Source of the DNA: Peptococcaceae bacterium UBA6116
GTDB lineage: Bacteria; Bacillota; Desulfitobacteriia; Desulfitobacteriales; Syntrophobotulaceae
Direction of reading: 5' to 3'
DNA: 5,210 bases
Assembly: GCA_002423425.1 (NCBI GenBank)
Contig: DIWC01000023.1
Coordinates: 1-5,210, forward strand
The notes under the pieces were generated by a model, which had not been told where the DNA came from, did not search any database, and saw only the letters and a list, made by a program, of their open reading frames with translations. The position numbers and the translations under genes are program-made. How positions within the stretch are numbered: the stretch's first letter is position 1; the number at the start of each line of letters is the position of its first letter. Positions 1 to 5,147 of the stretch are shown here, one piece after another.

Positions 1-191
1 ACACTCAGAGCTGAAGCATCAAAATGTACCTGGGAATTCCGATGTTTCAATTTCCTTTTCCGACTTGACCTCAATAACCCCAACTTCTTTTCTGTCATCC
101 GCCGTAGAATCCGACTGCCGGCATGCTGTCATTGTAAAAATTATTATCAGGGCTAAAGCAAGTATTAGAAATATATTTTTTTTAATTTCAT
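1..191 (-). pseudogene. 5' part of a lipoprotein-like gene, frame-disrupted and cut by the window edge
   Basis: An ATG at 191-189 follows an AGGAG Shine-Dalgarno (202-206) with a 10-nt spacer. In its own frame it stops after eight codons. If the run of eight T (176-183; A on the coding strand) had nine bases, it would read MKLKKNIFLILALALI and continue to a lipobox-like TAC with Cys at residue 24 (codon 121-123), a textbook lipoprotein signal peptide. A polar, acidic linker follows (SDSTADDRKEVGVIEVKSEK). That frame ends at a TGA (19-21) beside an A run (21-24); removing one base reopens it as TFDASALSV up to the window edge. Seen: signal peptide, lipobox and two homopolymer-associated frame breaks. 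Inferred: a surface lipoprotein gene that is either decaying or carries sequencing indels. Too little remains to assign a family; a thioredoxin-like lipoprotein is only a guess. Confidence 0.45.
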
Positions 192-236
192 TTTTCAGCT
201 TCTCCTATTTTGAGTTTCTATCTTGGTTTTTACCTA

Positions 237-446
237 TCATTTTTTATGATTAATTTTCCCACCGTCCTTTCCTATGCTTTTTTGCATGGATACCTGCCTT
301 GACGGATTCTCCCCGGTCTGAGACGTTTGCTGTATGTAATACTTTAAGATAAATAGCTTTCCCTTATCGCTCAGCAAAAGCACCTTGATGGAAACTGTCA
401 ATAAGATGATAGCCAGACCAAAACACCTTCCTCTACCAAAAAACAC
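237..446 (-). CDS. possible small single-pass membrane protein
   Basis: A 69-codon ORF starting at GTG, 15 nt downstream of the murJ stop and in the same frame. The product has one hydrophobic stretch (about residues 8-26, around CFGLAIILLTVSIKVLLL) and then a polar, lysine-rich tail ending in NHKK, so it would be a single-pass membrane protein with a basic tail. I see no convincing Shine-Dalgarno before the GTG, no other supporting start, and no family I recognise. The hydrophobic motif faintly resembles one YidC transmembrane segment, but the rest does not fit. It could be a small gene co-transcribed with murJ, a remnant, or chance. Nothing else convincing occupies the gap between murJ and the lipoprotein-like gene. 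Confidence 0.25.
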   Translation of the reverse strand: MFFGRGRCFGLAIILLTVSIKVLLLSDKGKLFILKYYIQQTSQTGENPSRQVSMQKSIGKDGGKINHKK

Positions 447-461
447 CTGTCTTTACGTCTT

Positions 462-2030
462 TTAGCTCTTCTTCCGAATCTTGCTTCCGAGCATTTCCAT
501 AGCCATTGAGTATTCTTCCATTCTTAGAATTCTGGTAATCAGGGCGAAAATCACCACCCCAATAAAGGCTCCACTGCATAAAACGATTAGCGATCCCAAC
601 TTCCCGACTCCTGCCCAGGGAGTGAGCAGGTCTGACCACAACATCACAATAATACCCATCAGCATTGAGGCAATAAAGGTTTTGCCAAAAGTCACGGTCA
701 ACCTCTTGCCATCAATTCCCCCCAGCTTGGAACGCAGAACAAAGAAAAGTAGAAACATCTGGATTATAGCCCCAAGCGTAACTGCCAAAGCCAGCCCGCC
801 ATGTGCCAAAGGCCCAACCAAAACGATCATCCAGATAATGCTGGCACCCATAGCAATAACTCCTAGAATAACCGGCATCCAAGTATTCTGCAAAGCATAG
901 AAAGCTCTGGGGAGAATTTGGATGATGGCTTGAGCGGTAATCCCCAAAGCAAAATAAAATAGAGGAACAGCAGTTTCCGCCGTATCCTCGGGACCAAATT
1001 CTCCATGCTCAAAAAGCACGCGGATGAGTGGGAAACGCAAAACAATCATGCCCACTGAGATGGGAATGGTAATAAACATAATCAGCCTGATGGCCCCGGA
1101 TATGGTTTCCAAAAATTTCTTAAACTTTTTCAAGGCGGCCTGCTCTGACAGGGTAGGAAAAACGGCGACTCCGATAGCCAGTGCAAAAATGCCGACCGGC
1201 AGTTGGAAAAGGCGATAAGAATACCAGATTGCGGTAAGACTTCCTGGTACAAGCGCTGATCCCAAATTAGAATTAATAATCACCTGGAACTGATTTAACG
1301 TATACATGATGATCATAGGCAAAGCAAGCACCATAATCTTTTTTACCCCGGGATGTTTCAAATCAATTACCGGGTAGTAGCGGATTCCAACCCTCCGTAA
1401 GGCAGGGATCTGTACCAAAAAATTTGCCGCAGCCCCAATTACTACCCCGAAAGCAAATCCTGAAATACTTCGAGTATCCCCTGAATTAGCGAACAACGCC
1501 CCGAAAAAAATAACACTGGCATTATAAAGAACTGTCCCAATTGCAGACGGCCAAAAGATCTTATAAGAATTGAGAATACCCATCGTGATCCCGCTCATAG
1601 CCAAAATTACCGGCTGCAGAAGAAGAATACGGGTAAGATAAATCGCTAAATCTCTGTTTTCGGGACTAAATCCCGGAACCTGAAGCGCAACAAATTTCGG
1701 GGTGAAGATCAGCGCTATAATTACTAAAACGCAGAGAAAAAGGAAAACCAGGTTGGTCACCGAACTAACGACCTTCCAGCCTTCTTCTTCTCTTCCTTTA
1801 GCAATATATTCAGAAAGCACAGGGATAAAAGCAGCACTTAATACCCCTCCCACTAAAAGCCAATAGAGCAGATCAGGAAGGATAAAAGCCGTGTTATAAG
1901 CGTCGGTTGCTCCAGTCTTACCAAAAAGACCCGCCAACAACGACTCCCTGACAAAACCGAGGATCCTCGATACCAGGTTGGCCGCCATGAGAAAACCAGC
2001 CGCTTTCATCACTTTTTGTGAAGTGGTCAT
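462..2030 (-). CDS. murJ: MurJ lipid II flippase (MviN family)
   Basis: Integral membrane protein of the MOP superfamily that flips undecaprenyl-linked lipid II across the cytoplasmic membrane for peptidoglycan synthesis. The 522 residues are almost continuously hydrophobic, consistent with about 14 transmembrane helices, the usual family size. Signature motifs: SRILGFVRE (21-29), TDAYN (around D43), GGVLSAAFIPVLSEY (about 61-75), YRLFQLPVGIFALAIG (272-287), LFEHGEFGPEDT (339-350) and PRAFYALQNTWMPV (374-387). These favour MurJ over the related SpoVB. The start at 2030 is chosen because AAGGA lies 10 nt upstream and the protein then begins MTTSQKVMK just before the first helix, as in relatives. 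An ATG eight codons upstream (2054) is in frame but lacks a clear Shine-Dalgarno. By eye, Arg22, Arg28, Asp43 and Arg273 match functional charged residues of E. coli MurJ, while the position of E. coli Arg52 is Tyr56. The gene follows spoIIP on the same strand, separated by the inverted-repeat element, so co-transcription is doubtful. Confidence 0.95.
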   Translation of the reverse strand: MTTSQKVMKAAGFLMAANLVSRILGFVRESLLAGLFGKTGATDAYNTAFILPDLLYWLLVGGVLSAAFIPVLSEYIAKGREEEGWKVVSSVTNLVFLFLCVLVIIALIFTPKFVALQVPGFSPENRDLAIYLTRILLLQPVILAMSGITMGILNSYKIFWPSAIGTVLYNASVIFFGALFANSGDTRSISGFAFGVVIGAAANFLVQIPALRRVGIRYYPVIDLKHPGVKKIMVLALPMIIMYTLNQFQVIINSNLGSALVPGSLTAIWYSYRLFQLPVGIFALAIGVAVFPTLSEQAALKKFKKFLETISGAIRLIMFITIPISVGMIVLRFPLIRVLFEHGEFGPEDTAETAVPLFYFALGITAQAIIQILPRAFYALQNTWMPVILGVIAMGASIIWMIVLVGPLAHGGLALAVTLGAIIQMFLLFFVLRSKLGGIDGKRLTVTFGKTFIASMLMGIIVMLWSDLLTPWAGVGKLGSLIVLCSGAFIGVVIFALITRILRMEEYSMAMEMLGSKIRKKS

Positions 2031-2040
2031 ATCCGCAGTG

Positions 2041-2045
2041 TCCTT
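2041..2045 (-). promoter_or_regulatory. Shine-Dalgarno that decides the murJ start
   Basis: AAGGA on the minus strand, 10 nt before the ATG at 2030-2028. It lies inside the longer ORF that begins at 2054; that upstream ATG is preceded by CAAGAATAATA, with no comparable anti-16S match. This favours the shorter MurJ. Confidence 0.5.
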
Positions 2046-2084
2046 AACGCCCATTATTATTCTTGCAAAGGATTATTTATCCTA

Positions 2085-2102
2085 GAGTATTTGTGTAATT
2101 AC
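2085..2102 (+). repeat. left terminal inverted repeat of the 251-bp element
   Basis: Eighteen bases, GAGTATTTGTGTAATTAC, perfectly inverted at 2318-2335. The match stops exactly at both sides: the next outer and inner bases do not pair. This is what is expected of transposon ends, not of a simple long stem. Confidence 0.85.
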
Positions 2103-2156
2103 TTAGCGAACCGTCTGGCAGAGAAGCGTCGAGAGCGTAGCTGATGCAGCGTTAAT

Positions 2157-2202
2157 CTGCACCAGGGTGCGCTTCAGGTATTACCCTGAGGTTTTGGTGC
2201 AG
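2157..2202. repeat. nested hairpin inside the mobile element
   Basis: Outer arms CTGCACCA (2157-2164) and TGGTGCAG (2195-2202) pair perfectly over 8 bp. Inside, 2171-2178 pairs with 2185-2192 (GCTTCAGG with CCTGAGGT, using G-T pairs) around a six-base loop, TATTAC. The two stems together resemble the arm of a folded RNA. Confidence 0.6.
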
Positions 2203-2263
2203 TAGCGAAATCAGCAAGTACAGTCTTGTCCATGGATGGACTGATGCCGCGAGCTCATGGATG

Positions 2264-2289
2264 CGTGAAGGCCTTAGCCGGCCTTCACG
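2264..2289. repeat. perfect 10-bp hairpin inside the mobile element
   Basis: CGTGAAGGCC (2264-2273) pairs exactly with GGCCTTCACG (2280-2289) around a six-base loop, TTAGCC. It is the strongest hairpin in the element. There is no T-run at either end, so it is not a standard intrinsic terminator; it may be a structural arm of a transcript or of single-stranded DNA. Confidence 0.7.
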
Positions 2290-2317
2290 GGAGCGGCCTT
2301 CGGCGCGTGGTGAGCGG

Positions 2318-2335
2318 GTAATTACACAAATACTC
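2318..2335 (-). repeat. right terminal inverted repeat of the 251-bp element
   Basis: Eighteen bases, GTAATTACACAAATACTC on the plus strand, the perfect reverse complement of 2085-2102. It lies 45 bp past the spoIIP stop codon in the direction of spoIIP transcription. Confidence 0.85.
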
Positions 2336-2380
2336 GATTCATAAATATACTTCACAATAATATGGCTACTGCGAATTATA

Positions 2381-3397
2381 TCACTTATCCAGATACTCCT
2401 TCAATACTCCGGCCAAAGGTTCAGCCGCTGCCATGCACTCTTCAGGCGTGTTCAGCTGGCTTCCTACTTCAAATAACAAGGCGCCATTGGTAAGAAACTG
2501 ATTATAGCGAGCGCCAGAAGCATAAGTAATCTTGGCAAAAAAGAGTCCGGGATATTTCTCCTCTGCTATTTTAATTATATCGCTCGCAATTTTATTATTT
2601 TTCTCCCAATTGGGATTTTTCTTGCCGATAACGATCATAACCTTGGCGATTCTCTGGTTGTTCAGTTTGACCGTGGATTTACCTACTTCAGGAGGCAATC
2701 CGTCTCGATGCAAATCGATAAGAATCTGGATAGTAGGGTTTTTTTCAAGCATCTTTTTAGCCGTTTGATAGGAATGATCATAAGACTTGTTATAGTCGGT
2801 GTCATCCACTGTTTCGTCATGAATTGTTTTAATTCCTTTCTTGTTGAGGGCTTCGGCCAGTAATTCTCCAACTTTGACCACATCCCCATTTTGCCCGCCC
2901 TTTACCCTGTCAGGCCCGCCGTCCCCGGCATAGGACTCGGCATTATGAGTATGATAAATTCCCACCAGCGCATCCTGTTTACTGGTAACTGGAGCCGGTT
3001 CATTGTGGAAAGGATTATCCAGGGGTTCAAGAATAGGGCCTTCCATTTCCGGATCATTAGAGTGATAAGCCCATCCGAGCCAAGATATCCCATCTTTGGG
3101 AGGAGAATAAAAACTTAAAAAATAGGTTCTGGCATCTGAAATATTAACCCCGGTCAGTAAATACATCCCCAAAGCAGTGACTTTATATCTAATTCCGTCG
3201 ATGTATTCCCGTTCGGGCTGGGATAATCCCGGTACCCCCTCCAACAAAACTATCTGAAAGGGAAAACTTTTCTCACTCAAAATCTTGACCAAATAATTTG
3301 AACTGTCGTTAGCCACACAGAAATACATAAAAAAAAGAAAAACAGCTAAAAACAGGATTATAGCCAGGGTTTTAATCCAAGTATTCTGATAAAACAA
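2381..3397 (-). CDS. spoIIP: SpoIIP, stage II sporulation peptidoglycan hydrolase
   Basis: Peptidoglycan amidase and endopeptidase that works with SpoIID and SpoIIM at the septal and engulfing membranes of the mother cell, thinning the wall so the mother-cell membrane can migrate around the forespore. The 338-residue protein has a short N-terminus, one transmembrane anchor (about 8-28, LAIILFLAVFLFFMY), a linker domain (30-140) and the SpoIIP amidase domain (about 142-336). Domain motifs are IYHTHNAESY (147-156), IDLHRDG (227-233) and LLFEVGSQLNT (308-318). His149/His151, Glu154, His230 and Glu310 are the likely zinc and catalytic residues by family pattern. It is shorter than Bacillus subtilis SpoIIP (about 400 residues), mostly in the linker. 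The start is TTG; no ATG or GTG near the 5' end is in frame, and a good Shine-Dalgarno supports it. It is divergent from rpsT. Mother-cell sigma-E control is expected from the family, but I could not place a convincing sigma-E promoter. gpr, which precedes spoIIP in Bacillus, is absent here. Confidence 0.95.
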   Translation of the reverse strand: MFYQNTWIKTLAIILFLAVFLFFMYFCVANDSSNYLVKILSEKSFPFQIVLLEGVPGLSQPEREYIDGIRYKVTALGMYLLTGVNISDARTYFLSFYSPPKDGISWLGWAYHSNDPEMEGPILEPLDNPFHNEPAPVTSKQDALVGIYHTHNAESYAGDGGPDRVKGGQNGDVVKVGELLAEALNKKGIKTIHDETVDDTDYNKSYDHSYQTAKKMLEKNPTIQILIDLHRDGLPPEVGKSTVKLNNQRIAKVMIVIGKKNPNWEKNNKIASDIIKIAEEKYPGLFFAKITYASGARYNQFLTNGALLFEVGSQLNTPEECMAAAEPLAGVLKEYLDK

Positions 3398-3407
3398 AGT
3401 AAAGTTG

Positions 3408-3415
3408 CCCCCTTT
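3408..3415 (-). promoter_or_regulatory. Shine-Dalgarno supporting the TTG start of spoIIP
   Basis: AAAGGGGG on the minus strand, 10 nt upstream of the TTG at 3397-3395. The nearby ATG at 3419-3417 lies before this site and out of frame with spoIIP, so the non-ATG start is the best choice. Confidence 0.6.
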
Positions 3416-3468
3416 CCATATTTAGGAATATGATGGACAACCTTATTTTAGAACCTACTTAATATTTG

Positions 3469-3498
3469 TTGCATAGTCTTACCAAAGTGTGATAAAAT
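3469..3498 (+). promoter_or_regulatory. rpsT promoter, sigma-A type with extended -10
   Basis: The -10 TAAAAT (3493-3498) is preceded by TGA, giving an extended -10, TGATAAAAT (3490-3498). A weak -35, TTGCAT (3469-3474), lies 18 bp upstream. The predicted transcript would start near 3505, leaving a leader of about 45 nt before the rpsT start. Confidence 0.55.
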
Positions 3499-3549
3499 AT
3501 TTTTTGCATAAAAAAATGTACGGTAGGTCGTTTTGAAGGGGGTGACAAT

Positions 3550-3819
3550 ATGCCAAATATTAAATCTGCAATCAAAAGAGTACAGCTTAACAAATTACAG
3601 AATACTAAAAACACCGCTGCCAGATCTGCCTTGAAAACAACTATTCGCCGTTTTGAAGAAGCTGTCGTCAATAATGCTGAAACCGCTGCTGAAGCTCTAC
3701 AAAAAGCTTCCCGCGCTCTTGATAAAGCTGCTGCCAAAGGCTTAATCCACAAAAATAAAGCAGCTCGTAAAAAGTCCAGATTGGCTAAAAAATATTCTCA
3801 AATAAATAAAGCAAGTTAA
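3550..3819 (+). CDS. rpsT: 30S ribosomal protein S20
   Basis: S20 is a primary 16S rRNA-binding protein that stabilises the lower body of the small subunit during assembly. The 89-residue product is the normal size and strongly basic, alanine- and lysine-rich and helical. It starts with the family signature MPNIKSAIKRV and has RSALKTTIRRFEEA in the first helical region, then ALDKAAAKGLIHKNKAARKK (57-76) and SRLAKKY. The start is secure: AAGGGGGTGA (3536-3545) lies four bases before the ATG. The gene is monocistronic, divergent from spoIIP and convergent with holA, with its own promoter and intrinsic terminator. The pairing of holA with rpsT on opposite strands matches the conserved Bacillota neighbourhood. 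Confidence 0.97.
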   Translation: MPNIKSAIKRVQLNKLQNTKNTAARSALKTTIRRFEEAVVNNAETAAEALQKASRALDKAAAKGLIHKNKAARKKSRLAKKYSQINKAS

Positions 3820-3897
3820 TTGGACTCCATACCCCAATTTGTACACAGTTATTATTAGATAAGATATACAAACTACTAGGATAATAAATATTAATAG

Positions 3898-3930
3898 TAG
3901 GTTCAAATATAAAATTGAGCCTATTTTTTT
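3898..3930 (+). terminator. intrinsic terminator of rpsT overlapping the end of holA
   Basis: TAGGTTCAA (3898-3906) pairs with TTGAGCCTA (3915-3923), nine pairs with one G-T, around an eight-base AT loop, followed by seven T (3924-3930). The second arm contains the complement of the holA stop codon and the T-run is the complement of its last two lysine codons. The opposite strand lacks a comparable T-run after the stem, so it works best for rpsT, though the stem could also slow holA transcripts. Confidence 0.75.
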
Positions 3931-4919
3931 ACGTTACAAAACCGGATAACCATTAACTCTAAAAGCAAATCCGGGTTTCCGCCGCTGCTTTTTAAAGCTA
4001 ATTCCGTCTGCAAACAATCTTCCATCGCTACTGCAAGTTTTTTTGAAGAAAACCCTGAAGATTGACGGAATATCTTATTTCCTTCAAATGAAGACCGAAT
4101 CCCTGTAATCTCCATAAATCTTTCTACCGGCTCCCCCTTTTTCCGGACAAGAGTCCCCGCCAACAGCAGGCGGATCTGGCGGACGATCATAGTATACACT
4201 TTAAGATAATGCTCTTGACTCAGCACTTCCCTCAGTTTTTGAAGTGCATCCGCTGTATTGCCTGCAGCGATTGCATCAACCATAGCAAAAACTGTAGTTT
4301 CTACCAAAGGAATACATACTTTCCGAATATCATCCTTACTAATGGACGGATTTTCTCCGGCATAAGAGGATGCTTTGTCTATTTCCTGACTAAGAATTCC
4401 AGTGTTGTGCCCGGCCCATTCTACCAAAAAGGATGCAGTTGCCGGGTTTATGTTTTTCCCCCTTAATTTCGCCGCGTTTTGAACCCAGACTTGCCATTCG
4501 TTTTGTCCTTTGGGATAAGTGAATTCAAGCACTTTTCCCGCCTTGAGAATTTCCTTAAATATTTTTCTCCCCCGATTGATTTTTTCAGAAATCAATACCA
4601 GGCAAGCTGCAGGATTGGGATTACGGCAATAGTCTAAGAGACTGTTGTCATTAACCCCTTCGGCAAAGCCCGGCCCGTCAACAATAACCAGCCTGCGGGA
4701 AAAGAAAGAGGAAGAATTCGCTGCTTCTACTATATATTCCAAAGAAGTTTCTTTGTCAAAAAAAACCTCGATTTCACTCCCCGAAGGGTCTTCTCTTAGA
4801 AAATTTTTTTTTAAAGCTTGCAAAGCCTCCGTCAAGGTATAGCGATCTTCCCCATACCATAGATATACAGGCGGAATATTTTCATTTTCAATATCTTTTT
4901 TTACTATCTGTAACGACAT
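3921..4919 (-). CDS. holA: DNA polymerase III subunit delta
   Basis: The delta subunit is the clamp-opening wrench of the DnaX clamp-loader complex: it binds the beta sliding clamp and opens the ring so it can be loaded on primed DNA. The 332 residues match the usual size (about 330-350). Recognisable parts are the N-terminal PPVYLWYGEDRYTLTEA (16-32), the degenerate AAA-like fold, SSFFSRRLVIVDGP (70-83) in the region expected to contact the clamp, NTGILSQEIDKASSYAG (172-188) in the lid domain, and a C-terminal helical collar with LREVLSQEH (229-237) and a terminal ALKSSGGNPDLLLELMVIR (308-326). No Walker A motif is present, as expected for delta. The ATG is preceded by GGTGATGAC, a good Shine-Dalgarno match. 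The gene has its own promoter candidate, and an upstream terminator separates it from the preceding minus-strand gene, so it appears to be a single-gene unit convergent with rpsT. Confidence 0.95.
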   Translation of the reverse strand: MSLQIVKKDIENENIPPVYLWYGEDRYTLTEALQALKKNFLREDPSGSEIEVFFDKETSLEYIVEAANSSSFFSRRLVIVDGPGFAEGVNDNSLLDYCRNPNPAACLVLISEKINRGRKIFKEILKAGKVLEFTYPKGQNEWQVWVQNAAKLRGKNINPATASFLVEWAGHNTGILSQEIDKASSYAGENPSISKDDIRKVCIPLVETTVFAMVDAIAAGNTADALQKLREVLSQEHYLKVYTMIVRQIRLLLAGTLVRKKGEPVERFMEITGIRSSFEGNKIFRQSSGFSSKKLAVAMEDCLQTELALKSSGGNPDLLLELMVIRFCNVKK

Positions 4920-4947
4920 GTCATCACCATAAAATCATTTGAATTTA

Positions 4948-4968
4948 TTAAAGGTTTTATGCCTTTAA
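4948..4968. repeat. 7-bp perfect inverted repeat at the predicted holA transcription start
   Basis: TTAAAGG (4948-4954) and CCTTTAA (4962-4968) are perfect inverted arms around a seven-base loop, TTTTATG. The dyad begins immediately downstream of the holA -10 box, so it would lie at the start of the transcript. It could be an operator or a stabilising 5' stem-loop, or chance in AT-rich DNA. Confidence 0.4.
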
Positions 4969-4997
4969 ATTTTATCATAACTTAATCTAACAAAGAA
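4969..4997 (-). promoter_or_regulatory. holA promoter candidate with extended -10
   Basis: On the minus strand the extended -10 TGATAAAAT (4977-4969) is the same nine bases as that of rpsT. At 17-bp spacing the -35 is TTCTTT (4997-4992), a poor match, so activity would rest on the extended -10. It lies about 50 bp upstream of the holA ATG. Confidence 0.45.
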
Positions 4998-5022
4998 TTA
5001 AAGCCTTCAAACTTTTTTAGCC

Positions 5023-5054
5023 AAAAAAATTCCCCTCCACACGGTGAAGGGGAA
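5023..5054 (-). terminator. strong intrinsic terminator of the gene at the right edge
   Basis: On the plus strand TTCCCCTCCAC (5030-5040) pairs with GTGAAGGGGAA (5044-5054): ten pairs and one mismatch around a three-base loop. On the minus strand the stem is followed directly by seven T (5029-5023). It would stop leftward transcripts about 95 nt past the stop codon at 5148 and insulate holA from its upstream neighbour. Confidence 0.8.
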
Positions 5055-5075
5055 AGAAAGAGGAGGAGAAAAGAG

Positions 5076-5129
5076 ATGTTCACTTGGTATTATTTCCATT
5101 ACCTTCCTCTGTTTATTCATTCTTTATAA
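5076..5129 (+). other. 17-codon small ORF with a consensus Shine-Dalgarno
   Basis: An AGGAGG (5061-5066) lies nine bases before an ATG that opens a 17-residue reading frame, MFTWYYFHYLPLFIHSL, ending in TAA. The peptide is very hydrophobic and aromatic. No clear promoter was found upstream and no downstream gene is visible on this strand within the window. It could be a micro-protein or leader peptide, but the purine-rich stretch may be coincidental, since it lies just beyond the terminator stem of the opposite strand. Confidence 0.2.
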
Positions 5130-5147
5130 AAAAAAATTCCATTACTC

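Larger units (their letters stand above)
2085..2335. mobile_element. 251-bp MITE-like element with perfect 18-bp terminal inverted repeats
   Basis: The left end, GAGTATTTGTGTAATTAC (2085-2102), is the exact reverse complement of the right end, GTAATTACACAAATACTC (2318-2335). The interior is unlike the neighbourhood: I count 125 G or C in 215 bases (58%) between the arms, against AT-rich flanks. It is packed with hairpins: 8-bp arms CTGCACCA/TGGTGCAG (2157-2164 and 2195-2202) with a nested stem around TCAGG/CCTGA; CAGTC/GACTG (2221-2225 and 2239-2243); and a perfect 10-bp stem CGTGAAGGCC/GGCCTTCACG (2264-2273 and 2280-2289). No transposase or credible ORF is present, so it would be non-autonomous and moved in trans. 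The TGTGTAA core of the ends resembles ends of IS256-type elements, which is only a suggestion. Eight-base flanks (TTATCCTA and GATTCATA) are not identical, so no target duplication is visible. It lies between spoIIP and murJ and could end spoIIP transcripts or supply murJ 5' leader sequence. A structured RNA gene with terminal pairing is the main alternative. Confidence 0.7.

Noticed and set aside
481..900. 139-codon plus-strand ORF antisense to murJ
   Set aside because: Shadow of the unmistakable murJ frame; its proline- and isoleucine-rich translation has no family features.
2085..2335. CRISPR array, tRNA or group II intron remnant in the GC-rich gap
   Set aside because: No regularly spaced direct repeats, no tRNA cloverleaf with T-loop sequence, and no intron domain V-like motif; perfect terminal inverted repeats fit a mobile element better.
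2152..2355. 67-codon minus-strand ORF running through the inverted-repeat element
   Set aside because: It covers the GC-rich hairpins and the right terminal repeat, its arginine-rich composition follows from the GC-rich DNA, and it has no clear Shine-Dalgarno or recognisable domain. It is best seen as a by-product of the element.
3398..3465. Sigma-E promoter expected upstream of spoIIP
   Set aside because: There are ATA and CATATT-like strings on the minus strand, but the spacing between the best pair (about 11 bp) is too short for the sigma-E pattern and neither half is a good match.
3459..3752. 97-codon minus-strand ORF antisense to rpsT
   Set aside because: It lies opposite the certain rpsT gene; the cysteine- and leucine-rich product is the expected shadow of alanine/lysine-rich S20 codons.
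3818..3839. AATTGG/CCAATT stem directly after the rpsT stop as a terminator
   Set aside because: Only six weak pairs with a ten-base loop and no T-run; the stem at 3898-3923 with seven T is far better.
5007..5099. 30-codon minus-strand ORF starting after AGAGGAAGG
   Set aside because: The purine-rich site is only two bases from the ATG, too close, and the frame runs straight through the strong terminator hairpin and its T-run.
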